64,000 nt of DNA from Danio rerio (Eukaryota; Chordata; Actinopteri; Cypriniformes; Danionidae). Shown here in pieces: positions 1-11,371 of the stretch (position 1 is its first letter; each line of letters opens with the position of its first letter). The translations under genes were made by a program, and so were the position numbers. The stretch spans positions 60,514,501 through 60,578,500 of the forward strand of contig NC_133177.1 of the NCBI RefSeq assembly GCF_049306965.1. The letters are read 5' to 3'. The notes beneath the pieces were generated by a model, which had not been told where the DNA came from, did not search any database, and saw only the letters and a program-made list of their open reading frames with translations.

Positions 1-379
1 TGACATTATATCCTTTACAAACAGCCATACTCTGCTTACCTCTAATTCCTTACCCATACCACTGGAATATAAAATAATCAGTAACAAATTGATGAAAGGT
101 GTACGTTTATAGTAAACGCTTACAGTAAATGCATGTTTGGTTTTATTATTTTTTCATGTTTTTATTTTTTATGTTATGGTTTATTTATTAATTTTTCATG
201 TTATGATTATGGGGAACTGCATTTTTTTTAGAAAATGTAGATTTGGATTAAGGCTGTAACATAAAAATGTAAAACTGAAGTGATGCGAGTACAACCCAAA
301 TCAGAAGAATGTTGGCACAGTATGAAAACACAAATAAAATGACTCTCTATTGGCGACAGACCAGGCTGCAGGTCAGTCC
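1..379. other. AT-rich intergenic stretch, no gene seen
   Basis: I see no splice-bounded or conserved coding segment and no recognisable repeat ends in this stretch. Confidence 0.5.
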
Positions 380-650
380 AGTACCTGTATCCTCTTCAAC
401 TGACTCTGTAATGTGTGCAGAATGTGGTTTTGCATTGTCTTGTTGAAATATGCAGGGCGTCACTGGAAAAGAAGGCAACATATTGTGCTCCAAAATTTCT
501 TTTCAGCATAAATGGAGCATCACAGAAGTGCAAGTTACCTTTGCCAAGGGCACTGACACAACCCCATACCATGACAGACCCTGGCTTTAGGACCTGTTGC
601 TGGAAATAGTATGGATGATCCTTTTCTTCTTTGGTGCAGAGCACACAAAA
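380..650 (-). mobile_element. Tc1/mariner transposase relic
   Basis: Read on the minus strand, an 82-residue open stretch has the fish Tc1 core: KPGSVMVWGCVSA followed by GKGNLHFCDA and, further on, a degraded form of the FQQDNAKPH block (here HISTRQCKTTF). No terminal inverted repeats were found around it and the usual 340-aa transposase is not present, so this is an old internal fragment. The family assignment rests only on the VMVWGC core and its spacing to the second catalytic block. Confidence 0.6.
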
Positions 651-2132
651 TACTGAAATACTGATTTATCTGAGCTCAGTACATGTTTCCACTGTGTGGT
701 GATCCATCCCAGATGCCCCAGAGCCCAGAGAAGTCAATGGCGCTTCTGGACACTGTTAACCTAGAGCTTCCTTTTGGCACAGTACAGTTTTCAATGGCAT
801 TTGTTGATGCAACTATGCATTATGGTACTTGACAAAGGTTTCCAAAAGTAGTCCTAAGCTTATGTGGTGATATGGCTTATAAATGAATGAGGACTCTTGA
901 TGCAGCGCTGCATGACAGATCAGAGATTGCGTTTTCCATACTGTCAAAACTTTTTTTTTCTGATTTGTGGTTGAATTTGTTTCCAGATGCACTGTTAACA
1001 GGGGACTGTGGTTTCTTAGACAGTGTTGTATAGCCAATACGTTTAATCTGTTCTTAGTGACAGATAATGTGGTTTCTTCACTTTTAACCCTCTGGGGTCT
1101 GAGGGTGTTTTGGGGCTCTGGAGAAGTTTGGACATGCACTGATATTTGAGTTGTTTTCAGTATCTTAAACACATATTAATGGCTAAAGTGTGATAACACT
1201 GTAAACAGCACAAGTTGGGCTACAATAATATCTAAGCAGCATGTTTGTATGTGTTTGTGTTTTTGAGAAAGAAATGTTCATATGTGGTTAGTGAAAAACT
1301 AAAATGTTGAAGTCACTGAAACAAGGCCATGAAACACACAGAGAACATTTGTGCACAAGACTTTTGAGAACTGGATCTGGTAGTCTAGTGTTTTTGCTTC
1401 AAAATGATGTGAGAATCATCTTGTTCACTTGCTCACAGAAAACAATATAATGAATTAAAAATTCTAAGTCACTTTTTGAGTGAAATTGGTTAATGCGAGA
1501 AGGCGTGAACTATCATTACTATGCAGTGAGTCACACCTGAGAAGACAAAGAGCTGCATAATGAGCCATCAGACAGGTATGTGACTACGAGGAAAGAGTTT
1601 CAAGAAGGAAAGTGTATATACTTTTTTGTTTGCAGTTTATTTCAAATATATTAATCACACAAAATAACTGGAGATACTTGTGAGAGTCAGTACACTTTGT
1701 AAAACTCGGCAAACTTTATAAACTTACATATAGCAAATCTACTGAAAACGTTATTTGTGAATGAGTTTCGTTGCAAAATTAGATATATCCATTTTGACAA
1801 ATGTTGGTTATTTGACATTATTATTTAAGACATTATTCACAATTTTTATACATTAAACTATTACTTGAGCTCAGTGAAGTCCAGGAACACAATATTCTTC
1901 ACATCCAGGATATTTTTATTTAAATTTATGTCCATAAATAATTCATAAATAAGTCAAAAACATGCCAAAATGCAACATATTTATCTTAACATTGTTAAAC
2001 ATCTTAAATTGAAAACAAAAACAAAAAGTTGATGTATGACATTCTGTTAAACAGTAATGTGTAATAGACCTTTATTGTGTTAACTTCATATTTAACGCTA
2101 GACTGGAATGAAAACTAAGCATGGAAAAGAAG
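651..2132. other. AT-rich intergenic stretch, no gene seen
   Basis: About 1.5 kb between the Tc1 relic and the first BEL element. The small open frames here have no recognisable domain or splice context. No repeat ends or RNA gene were recognised. Confidence 0.45.
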
Positions 2133-2137
2133 TATGG

Positions 2138-2481
2138 TGTAAGAGCCATTATGTTTGTTGTAATGCTGTTTTTGACCACTGGGTGGAGTGTGGGTTTGGA
2201 AGAGTATATAGGTAGACAAAGACTTAGAACAACAGGTGTGTAATTAGAGGGAAGCACAACATTTTTTGACCGTGTTTGAAAGAGCTTTATGGAGGCATTC
2301 TATGTGATTTTATGAGCATTTATATATCAGACTGTGAGTGGAAATTGAACCATAAGAACTGTCTGTGCAAAAAATAAATCTGATAAGCAGTATTTGGAGG
2401 ATGATTCGTTGTTGAGCTCTCACGCGTCAGAAACAACCCTACAACACCTCAAGTGACAAAATGGTAATTTGTGTCACTACA
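2138..2481 (+). repeat. 5' LTR of BEL/Pao element 1
   Basis: 344 bp, TG...CA, preceded by tatgg. It contains a TATA-like gtatatagg and an aataaa signal, as expected for promoter and polyadenylation functions. No difference from the 3' LTR was found when the two were read side by side. Confidence 0.95.
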
Positions 2482-2656
2482 TTTGTCAAAAAATGGCTTC
2501 TTTGTGGATCATCATGCATCATTTTTGGACTTTCTTGAGGAGCAGCCGTGATGAACTGAATGAATGAAACAAAGGTATGTGTAGCGCTACTTAATGAATG
2601 ACTTTGTGTGCACACAATAGCGTAAATCCAATGCATTGGTTGCTTAAGTTTTAAAG

Positions 2657-5600
2657 TTGCTTAGGAGGCAAACGATTTCAGCTGTGAATATGAGTTTAAT
2701 GAATTGTGATGATGATGGTGCGGCTACCTGTGAACAGACAGAGAATATTGTGCCATTTGAGAAGTTTGAAACAGAGCATGTGAGGGAAAAGCGGCTCATT
2801 AAGCTTACTCCTAAGGCTTTATTGGAAAAATTGGAAACTCTGCAAAAGACACGAAAGTGTAAACTAAGCAAGGCAAAGAACTTAATGGCTATTATAAAGG
2901 ATTTTATGTCCAACCGAGAATATGAAAAGGAGGTGCAGTGTTCCTTTGAGAAATTCATCAAATTGAGAGACGAAACAAAGGAAATGCACAATTCGGTGAT
3001 GGTTCTTTTGCCCAGTGAAGAAAAGGAAAAACAACAAACATGGTTCAATGGAAAGATGTTGATTTGCGATGAGTTTGTAGATGATGTTGAGAAATGGTTG
3101 AGCGCTGAAAGTCAAGTTTCATGTTCTGGTGTTGATGCAAGGGTATGTCAAGAGGATGTTAATCCAGATGATAGCATTTCCAACATATCCTCATGTAAAT
3201 CCAGTAAATCGTCCAGTAAGAAAAGTTCAAGCAGTGTACGTAGTGGGAGATCTTCTGCTGCTTCAGCACGAATCATGGCAGAGGCAGAGAAAGCTGCATT
3301 AATGGCGCGTGCAGCTGCTTTAAAGGAAAAGCATACTTTGGAGGTACAACAAGAAAAGCTGAGACATAGACAAGAACAGCTGGATATTGATGCAGAGATT
3401 GCAGCCGCTACTGCAAAAATTGCTGTTTTAAATAATCAGTCTCTCAAAACCTGCACTGATGATATGAATGCATATTGTGATAAAGGAACTGTTACTCTCA
3501 ACCCTCATGCAGAGGCATATGTGCCAATAGAAGTCTCCCTGCAAGAAAGCTCAAGGAACGTGATTCAGCAAATTCACAGTGTGCCACAAATTGATCCTCA
3601 TTTCACGTCACAAATGCAATCCTCAAGTGTAATGCAGAACAGTGATGGAATAATAACTTCGAACCTTTGTAGTATCTTGCAAAAACAAAATGAGATTACC
3701 ACTCTGCTTGTACAACAACAACAATCCAGCACACTGCCTCAAAGAGATATTCCTGTGTTTGATGGCAATCCTCTGCAATATAAAACTTTTATGAGAGCAT
3801 TTGAGCATGGAATAGAAGACAAAACCAAAAATAGTAGAGATTGTTTATACTTTCTGGAACAATATACACAAGGTCAGCCAAGGGAGATTGTGCGCAGTTG
3901 TCAGCATATGGATGCACAAAGAGGCTATGTGCAAGCTAAAGCATTGTTAAAGGAACATTACGGCAATGAATTCAAAATAGCTTCTGCATATGTAGAAAAG
4001 GTTTTGGCATGGCCTTCAATAAAATCTGAGGATGTAAATTCATTGCAGAGTTATGCTCTCTTTTTGCGTGGATGCTGTAATGTAATGGAAGAAATTGACT
4101 ATATGGAAGAGCTAGAGATGCCAAGCAATTTGAAAACCATCATCATGAAGTTGCCTTACAAATTAAGGGAAAATTGGAGAACTGTTGCATGTGAGTTAAT
4201 GGAAAGACGCAAGCAGAGAGCACGGTTTAAAGATATTGTGATATTTGTTGAACGTCAAGTCAAAATGTCATCAGATCCCTTGTTTGGTGATATCCAGAGT
4301 ACCCAGCCTGTGCAACAGAAATCCCAACCTAAGACTAAAGTTAGAAACAGTTTTGCAACAACAGTTGTCACCAACAATAAATCAATTCAATGCTGTGAGA
4401 CTGATATAAGATCAAAGGCCCAAGTTGTATGTTTGTGCTGCAAACGTGATCACTTATTGGAGCAGTGTACACAAATGCAAAACAAGCTGCATAAAGACAA
4501 ATTGAATTTTCTAAAGGAAAAAGGTGTTTGTTTTGGCTGTCTTTCTTTTGGACACATAAGCAAAAGATGTGATAAGCGCTTGACTTGTGCAGTGTGTGGT
4601 CAAAAGCATCCCAGCATTTTGCATATCCAACAAAAGGAAAGAGTGTGCACTCAAGAACAAAGTCATTCATCTTTAAGTAGTGCACATGTTGCCCTTACAA
4701 CATGTGGGCAAACAGGGGCCGGTGACGATGGAGACTGTGCATTATCAATTGTACCAGTTCAAGTCAAATCCAGCAAGGGACAAACGGTAATTCAAACCTA
4801 TGCATTTTTGGATCCTGGCAGTTCTGCCACATTTTGTTCAGAACGCTTAATGCATAGTTTGAAATTAAAGGGAAAGGAAACTAATATTGTTTTGAAAACA
4901 ATGGGCAATCAAAGGGCTGTTAATAGCACTGTTTTGACTGGATTGGAAGTGTCTAACCTTCTTGATGACACCTTTTATAGTCTTCCAGAAGTCTTCACTC
5001 AAGAAAGAATGCCTGTATCCAGAGACAACATTGTCACTCAAAAGGATTTGGAAAATTGGCCATATCTGAAAGGTGTTGAGATTCCTCAAATTCCTGCTGA
5101 TGTGGATTTGCTGATTGGAGCAAATGCTTCCAGGGTAATGGAGCCCTGGGAGGTTATAAACAGCAATGGAGATGGACCTTATGCAGTTAGAACCCTATTG
5201 GGATGGGTTGTAAATGGACCACTCCAAGGAAGCAGGAATAAGGTCAAATGTTCAGGTGTGACTGTTAACAGGATTTCTGTAAGAAAATTGGAGGATATGC
5301 TTGGTAAACAATACAATCATGACTTTAATGAGAATTCTGTTGAAAAGAAGGAAATGTCAAGAGAAGAGCATGCCTTTATGGAAAAGGTAAGCAAGTCAAT
5401 TGAGTTTCAAGATGGACATTATAAATTGAATCTTCCTTTTAGGATGGAAATTCCCATGTTGCCAAACAACCTTTGTGTGGCTAAACAGCGCTTAATTGGA
5501 TTGAAAAGGAAATTTGAAAGAAACAAGATTTTCCATCAAGAATATAAAGATTTCATGGATGAGGTAATTAAACACGGTTATGCCGAAATAGTACCGTTAC

Positions 5601-8600
5601 ATCAATTAAAACAGGATGAAGGGAAAGTTTGGTATATCCCTCACCATGGGGTTTATCACCCCAAGAAGCAAACATTAAGAGTGGTGTTTGATTGTGGAGC
5701 TGCCTTTAAAGGTACATCATTGAATGATCAGCTTCTGCAGGGTCCTAATCTGACAAATTCACTGTTGGGAGTTCTTGTGAGGTTTCGACAAGAGCCTATT
5801 GCATTTATGGCTGATGTAAAAGCAATGTTTCACCAGGTTAAAGTTGCAGAAGAAGATACTGACTTTCTTCGTTTCCTATGGTGGCCAGATGGTGATATCA
5901 ATCAGGACTCTGTGGAATACAGGATGAAAGTGCATTTGTTTGGTGCTGTGTCGTCCCCAAGTTGTGCTTGCTATGCTTTACGTAGAACTGCTGAGGACAA
6001 CAAAGATGACTTTCCTGAAAAGGTAATTGACACAATTTACACAAACTTCTACATGGATGATTGTTTGAAAAGTGTACCTTCTGAGGAAGAGGCCGTCTTG
6101 ATGATCAAGGATCTCACAGATGTCTGCTTAGCAGGAGGTTTCCAGTTAATAAAATGGATCAGCAATAGCCGCATTGTGCTACAAAGTGTACCTGAAGAAC
6201 ACCGAGCACAGGGCATAAAAATGATGGATCTGGACAAGGACCAGTTGCCAATGGAAAGAGCTCTTGGTTTGTGGTGGTGTGTTGAATCTGACACTTTCAA
6301 TTTTAAAATAACTAGCAAAGATCATCCTTGCACCAGGCGTGGTGTCCTGTCAAAGGTATGCTCTGTCTATGATCCTTTAGGATTTTTGGCTCCATTCACT
6401 CTTACAGCAAAAATTCTCCTGCAAGAGTTATGTAGGATAAGATGTGGATGGGATGATCTGCTACCCTCAAATCTCCAAAGGCAGTGGTCTTTATGGTTAA
6501 AAGAGCTTGAGAAGATGGCAGATTTCAAGATGGACAGATGTCTAAAACCAGCAGGAATGGATGAACTTACCAACGTTCAGTTGCATCATTTTGCTGACGC
6601 AAGTACACTTGGATATGGCACTGTGACGTACCTTAGGATGGAGACAAAACATGATGTTCACGTAACATTCCTACTCAGTAAAGCTAGAGTAGCACCTTTG
6701 AAATCAGTAACTATTCCACGTCTTGAATTGACAGCTGCTGTGCTTGCTGCTCGAGTGGACAAAATGTTAAGGGCAGAGATGCAGTTTCCATTGGTTGATT
6801 CAGTATTCTGGACAGATAGTACGTCCGTGTTGAAATACATAAAAAATGAGGACAAACGTTTTCTTACCTTTGTCGCCAACAGGATCTCTGCAATAAGAGA
6901 AATTACAACACCATTACAGTGGCGATACATACCTACGACTCAAAATCCAGCAGACTGTTGCTCCAGAGGTCTGAAAGCAGATCAGCTGTTAACAAACAGA
7001 GAATGGATCAATGGACCAAGTTATCTGTGGAAACCAGTGGAAGAATGGCCAGCACAAATATTTGATTCTGCTCTTAAAGCAGATGATCCTGAAGTCAAGA
7101 GGAACATATGTGTAAATAGCACTCTTGTAAGTGAACAGTCAAATGCTACTCATAGGCTGATTACTCATTTCTCAGACTGGACAAAGTTGAAGGTTGCTGT
7201 TGCTTGGCTCTTGAAATTAAAGACAGTTCTGAAACAACGAAGTCAAAAGAGAAAGGAAATTCAAGCCTCTTTAGACTCTTCTGGAGTAACTTCTAAAAAG
7301 ACGGAGAAAGAACTTCGAAAACTAACTGGTTCTGTGGTTACACCAAATTTAAGTTTGCAGGATGTGAATGAAGCTGAAGTAGCTATTGTTGCATTCAGTC
7401 AAAGGCAACAGTTTAAAAAGGAAATCGATGCTCTGTCAGTTTCACCTGTTTCAAAAATAAGCCGAGACAGCAAGCTGTATAAATTGGATCCCGTCTATCA
7501 AGATGGTATTTTGAGAGTAGGAGGACGATTGAGAAATTCTGCTATGCCGGAAGAAAGAAAGCATCCGATCATTCTGGCTAAGGATCAGCATATTGCCACG
7601 CTCATCTTGCGTCATATACACCAACAGTTAGGTCACAGTGGAAGAAATTATATGCTTTCAGAGCTGAGGAAAAGATATTGGATCATTAAGGGTAATGCAG
7701 CTGCCAGAAGGATTATATCGAGTTGTGGCCATTGTAGACGTTTTGGAGTTAAGGTGGGTGAGCAGAAGATGGCAGACTTGCCGAAGGAACGACTCCTTCC
7801 CGATTTGCCTCCATTTTCGAATGTTGGGGTGGATTATTTTGGTCCTGTGGAAGTTAAAAGAGGACGCTCCATTGTAAAACGTTACGGAGTCATCTTTACT
7901 TGCATGGCAAGTCGAGCAGTTCATCTGGAAGTCGCCTACTCATTGGACACTGATTCATGTATTAACACTCTTCGAAGATTTATCTGCAGACGAGGGCAAG
8001 TAACTCAAATAAGATCAGATAATGGTACCAACTTTGTTGCCACAGAAAAGGAATTAAAGGAATCACTGAGATCATGGAATCAAAACCAGATTCAAAGGGC
8101 AATGCTCCAGAAAGGTGTCCAGTGGAGTTTCAATCCTCCAGGAGGTTCGCATTATGGTGGAATCTGGGAACGTGTAATCAGAATGGTCAAAAGAATTTTG
8201 AATTCCATCCTACATCAGCAGATTTTGGATGATGAAGGATTCCATACTGTACTATGTGAAATTGAGGCCATTCTAAATGATCGCCCAATAACTAAGTTGT
8301 CAGATGACCCCAATGATTTGGAGCCACTTACTCCAAACCATCTTCTTCAGATGAAAGGTAAACCAGTATTACCACCTGGATTATTTGAAAAATCTGAATT
8401 ATACAGCAAGAGGAGATGGAAACAGGTCCAGTATATGTGTGACTTATTCTGGAAAAGATGGACAAATGAATATTTGCCTTTGCTTCAAGATCGGCAGAAA
8501 TGGAATAAGGAAAGGAGAAACTTTGTTCCTGGTGACATTGTTGTCATTGTGGACTCGTCTGCCCCTCGAGGGTCTTGGTTAATGGGGCGAATTCTGGAGG

Positions 8601-8713
8601 TTTTTCCAGATAAAAATGGACTTGTTCGTTCTGTGCGAGTACAAACTAAAACCAGTGTACTTGAGAGACCCGTGACAAAACTTTGTCTGTTGTATGACAA
8701 CATGGAAATATAA
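2657..8713 (+). CDS. BEL/Pao Gag-Pol polyprotein (2018 aa)
   Basis: This single long frame is retroelement coding sequence, not a host gene. The parts in order are: a Gag-like region with an Ala/Lys/Glu-rich helix near residues 200-260 and a DUF1759-like block near 360-560; two zinc-knuckle-like Cys/His clusters near 594 and 624; an aspartic protease of the DUF1758 type near 717 (LDPGSS); reverse transcriptase near 960-1150, with YMDD near 1131; RNase H near 1312 (HHFADAS); an integrase zinc finger near 1650 (H-x-H...C-x2-C); the integrase core near 1720-1850 with the D, D and E positions visible (VDYFGP, RSDNGTNF, GIWERV); and a DUF5641-type C-terminus near 1920. The order is diagnostic of BEL/Pao. 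It looks whole. No separate env-like frame was seen. Confidence 0.95.
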   Translation: MLRRQTISAVNMSLMNCDDDGAATCEQTENIVPFEKFETEHVREKRLIKLTPKALLEKLETLQKTRKCKLSKAKNLMAIIKDFMSNREYEKEVQCSFEKFIKLRDETKEMHNSVMVLLPSEEKEKQQTWFNGKMLICDEFVDDVEKWLSAESQVSCSGVDARVCQEDVNPDDSISNISSCKSSKSSSKKSSSSVRSGRSSAASARIMAEAEKAALMARAAALKEKHTLEVQQEKLRHRQEQLDIDAEIAAATAKIAVLNNQSLKTCTDDMNAYCDKGTVTLNPHAEAYVPIEVSLQESSRNVIQQIHSVPQIDPHFTSQMQSSSVMQNSDGIITSNLCSILQKQNEITTLLVQQQQSSTLPQRDIPVFDGNPLQYKTFMRAFEHGIEDKTKNSRDCLYFLEQYTQGQPREIVRSCQHMDAQRGYVQAKALLKEHYGNEFKIASAYVEKVLAWPSIKSEDVNSLQSYALFLRGCCNVMEEIDYMEELEMPSNLKTIIMKLPYKLRENWRTVACELMERRKQRARFKDIVIFVERQVKMSSDPLFGDIQSTQPVQQKSQPKTKVRNSFATTVVTNNKSIQCCETDIRSKAQVVCLCCKRDHLLEQCTQMQNKLHKDKLNFLKEKGVCFGCLSFGHISKRCDKRLTCAVCGQKHPSILHIQQKERVCTQEQSHSSLSSAHVALTTCGQTGAGDDGDCALSIVPVQVKSSKGQTVIQTYAFLDPGSSATFCSERLMHSLKLKGKETNIVLKTMGNQRAVNSTVLTGLEVSNLLDDTFYSLPEVFTQERMPVSRDNIVTQKDLENWPYLKGVEIPQIPADVDLLIGANASRVMEPWEVINSNGDGPYAVRTLLGWVVNGPLQGSRNKVKCSGVTVNRISVRKLEDMLGKQYNHDFNENSVEKKEMSREEHAFMEKVSKSIEFQDGHYKLNLPFRMEIPMLPNNLCVAKQRLIGLKRKFERNKIFHQEYKDFMDEVIKHGYAEIVPLHQLKQDEGKVWYIPHHGVYHPKKQTLRVVFDCGAAFKGTSLNDQLLQGPNLTNSLLGVLVRFRQEPIAFMADVKAMFHQVKVAEEDTDFLRFLWWPDGDINQDSVEYRMKVHLFGAVSSPSCACYALRRTAEDNKDDFPEKVIDTIYTNFYMDDCLKSVPSEEEAVLMIKDLTDVCLAGGFQLIKWISNSRIVLQSVPEEHRAQGIKMMDLDKDQLPMERALGLWWCVESDTFNFKITSKDHPCTRRGVLSKVCSVYDPLGFLAPFTLTAKILLQELCRIRCGWDDLLPSNLQRQWSLWLKELEKMADFKMDRCLKPAGMDELTNVQLHHFADASTLGYGTVTYLRMETKHDVHVTFLLSKARVAPLKSVTIPRLELTAAVLAARVDKMLRAEMQFPLVDSVFWTDSTSVLKYIKNEDKRFLTFVANRISAIREITTPLQWRYIPTTQNPADCCSRGLKADQLLTNREWINGPSYLWKPVEEWPAQIFDSALKADDPEVKRNICVNSTLVSEQSNATHRLITHFSDWTKLKVAVAWLLKLKTVLKQRSQKRKEIQASLDSSGVTSKKTEKELRKLTGSVVTPNLSLQDVNEAEVAIVAFSQRQQFKKEIDALSVSPVSKISRDSKLYKLDPVYQDGILRVGGRLRNSAMPEERKHPIILAKDQHIATLILRHIHQQLGHSGRNYMLSELRKRYWIIKGNAAARRIISSCGHCRRFGVKVGEQKMADLPKERLLPDLPPFSNVGVDYFGPVEVKRGRSIVKRYGVIFTCMASRAVHLEVAYSLDTDSCINTLRRFICRRGQVTQIRSDNGTNFVATEKELKESLRSWNQNQIQRAMLQKGVQWSFNPPGGSHYGGIWERVIRMVKRILNSILHQQILDDEGFHTVLCEIEAILNDRPITKLSDDPNDLEPLTPNHLLQMKGKPVLPPGLFEKSELYSKRRWKQVQYMCDLFWKRWTNEYLPLLQDRQKWNKERRNFVPGDIVVIVDSSAPRGSWLMGRILEVFPDKNGLVRSVRVQTKTSVLERPVTKLCLLYDNMEI

Positions 8714-8854
8714 TGGACTGATGGTAAAGACTGTTAAATTTGACACCTACACAGAATTGATTAATGCAATGTTTATAGTGTTGCTTTAATGGCTCTTTGT
8801 ATGTACATTGTTGAATTGTTATGTCTACCTGCCATGTACAATTAGGGGCCGGGG

Positions 8855-9198
8855 TGTAAGAGCCATTATGTTTGTTGTAATGCTGTTTTTGACCACTGGG
8901 TGGAGTGTGGGTTTGGAAGAGTATATAGGTAGACAAAGACTTAGAACAACAGGTGTGTAATTAGAGGGAAGCACAACATTTTTTGACCGTGTTTGAAAGA
9001 GCTTTATGGAGGCATTCTATGTGATTTTATGAGCATTTATATATCAGACTGTGAGTGGAAATTGAACCATAAGAACTGTCTGTGCAAAAAATAAATCTGA
9101 TAAGCAGTATTTGGAGGATGATTCGTTGTTGAGCTCTCACGCGTCAGAAACAACCCTACAACACCTCAAGTGACAAAATGGTAATTTGTGTCACTACA
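8855..9198 (+). repeat. 3' LTR of BEL/Pao element 1
   Basis: 344 bp, the same length as the 5' LTR, with no difference seen by eye. It is followed by the duplicated tatgg at 9199-9203. Confidence 0.95.
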
Positions 9199-9911
9199 TA
9201 TGGTGTGTTCAATTAATTGTTGTTCAACAGAAAAAACTTTCAAAAAGCAAAAACACCACAGAACGGTTTTAAAAATAGTGTGTTGTGAATATTGTGATTT
9301 AGGTTTTTAGTGTTTCATTTAGTCAATTCTGTAATTTTTTCATAATATTCATCTATATTTTAAGTCATTAATTGAATCTATAATAAATATTAGAATGTAA
9401 CTCTTTATACATACAGTACATAATATACATTAAAATATCTTTAAATTATTTTAAATTATATTTCAGGATTTATATAATTGTAACGTTCAGTAGATAGGTA
9501 AAGGAGCAAGGACTCAAATGTAGAACTAAAATCTGGGTTTATTATAAAATAAACCAAAAAGACCACAAAAACTACCCAGAGGGGGAAAACATCAACAAAA
9601 CAAATTCACAAACACACTTGACTGGTCAGGCTGGCAAGAATCAGGGCTATCAGGGCTGGAACAAGACACGACAGGACAAGGCAATAAACAACGACGAACT
9701 GGCACAGGACAGCAGACATGAGGAGGATATTAAGGAGAAATAATTAACAAACAAACAGATATATCACACGGGTGAACTGAATACACTAGTAATGTGATAA
9801 CAAGGAGTATGAGACTAGACAATAGACAGGAGAGCACATGACACAAGCCATGTCTAGACTAGAACACAGCCAATGAGTCAATCCATTAACCGCGTTCGCA
9901 TAAAACACACT

Positions 9912-10754
9912 GAGGCCCTGTTTACACTAAACGTTTTAGTGTTAAAACGAATAAGTTTTGCTACGGTTACGCCATCCATCCACACTACGCCGGGGTTTTC
10001 GAGCCCCGAAAACGGAGTGCTTTAAAAATGCTGAAGAGGCCATTTTCATTCTAAAACATTGCTGCTCCATCTCAGTGTGGATGGAGGAAAACAGAGACAT
10101 GCTCACGGAGATATGGAAAACTCCAGAGGCCATGTCAGGTAATTCTTTAAATGTAACAGTGTACTCTATAACCTCATCCACATCACCCTGGCTATGCTCT
10201 TTCACTATCTTAACAATAAAATGAAACCATGACGTGAGGAACTGCCTATTTTATTTTGATATTAGCAACTGAACAGACATCAAAAATGTTGAGGCGTCAT
10301 GTAGCTGCATAATATGATCGTCATTTTCATGCATATTTATAACAAAACAAAGGCTATAACATCACTGCCTCCTTTCGTTTTCATTGAAAATACAAAATAT
10401 ACCCTCTCTTTTGCTGAATATCAGTTTTATAAATCAATAATAACCATTATAAAAGTATAACGTACAAAAAGTTTATACAAATTAAGGAAATGAAGGCAAG
10501 CAATCAGTCAATGTGCAGAATCTGTGTACGTGGTTTAATTAATATATTAATTTATCTTTGCGCTCAGCCAAAACACCTAAGAACAAGTAATAAATTCAAA
10601 AGACCAAAGTCGGGGAATATGTTGTTAGATATAGACAACAAGATGAATTAAATATCACGTTTAACTAATATAGTGAGATTAGATCCAGCGGTAGATCCTT
10701 GAGGAACAGTCTGACACACACAGCTTTCATATGGGTATGTACTCAAAGCACATG

Positions 10755-10824
<70 letters not shown>

Positions 10825-10966
10825 TCACGTGATGTGCCTTTTCAGCTGTTTAATGTAGACGCATAGTTTTTCAGAAATGCTGGGTGAAACGCTAGTGTGG
10901 ACGCGGATCGTTTTCTTTCTAAAATGCCATTTTAAATCTAAAATTTATTAGTGTAAATGGGCCCTA
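9912..10966. mobile_element. Non-autonomous TIR transposon (hAT-like ends)
   Basis: The left end reads gaggccctgtttacacta and the right end, reverse-complemented, reads gggcccatttacacta. A second inverted block lies just inside both ends: ccacactacgccgg on the left, and gtgtggacgcgg on the right. The 1-kb interior has no transposase-like frame and contains a (TG)n tract. The ends resemble hAT MITEs, but I could not find a clear 8-bp target duplication, so the superfamily is a guess. Confidence 0.6.
10756..10823. repeat. (TG)n microsatellite
   Basis: Uninterrupted TG dinucleotides over about 68 bp, inside the TIR element. Confidence 0.95.
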
Positions 10967-11371
10967 AAGCATGCGGTGCATGTAAACATGAACCACATGC
11001 CAACCACAACACCAACAAAAACAAAGTGCAAGACACAAGCATACGATCAATGAAAACACTCACCGTCCACCCACATGCGGCATGCATGTTTTCGATCCAA
11101 GCGCTAATTAAAAACCAACAAGACTGGGCTGGTGAGAACAAAAACACCATGCCATGAACAAAACAAACACACCAGAGCAAGAGCGAACCTCACACGCACG
11201 CATCAAGCAGGAGCACACACACAACCCGAGCACAGCCAAGAAGCCAATCATACAATAACAAAGACAAAAACTTGAGCTGAGCACAACATACTAGACAACA
11301 CAGGACTAGTGTCCGGACTCTGCCCTCAAAACAAGAATTAACGAGACTGAAGTGTCAGCAGAATACTGACA

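Larger units (their letters stand above)
2138..9198 (+). mobile_element. BEL/Pao LTR retrotransposon, looks whole and very young
   Basis: A complete element of about 7.06 kb, bounded by two 344-bp LTRs that start TG and end CA and read as identical by eye. It is flanked by a 5-bp target-site duplication, tatgg (2133-2137 and 9199-9203). A purine-rich tract (aggggccgggg, around 8844-8854) sits directly before the 3' LTR, as expected for plus-strand priming. One long gag-pol frame fills the inside. Identical LTRs and clean target duplications imply a recent insertion. It lies upstream of the finTRIM array, not inside a gene. Confidence 0.95.
9479..11371 (-). mobile_element. Solo-LTR-like relic, split by a DNA transposon
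   Basis: Read on the minus strand, the segment starts TGTCAGTATTC at 11371 and ends CTGAACGTTACA at 9479, with an aataaa signal near the end and long T/G-rich stretches typical of fish LTRs. Removing the inserted TIR element at about 9912-10966 leaves about 840 bp. The flanking pentamers are ataat and atatt, which would be an imperfect target duplication. No coding region is attached. This could be a solo LTR of a Gypsy- or ERV-type family; the family is not resolved. Confidence 0.4.
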
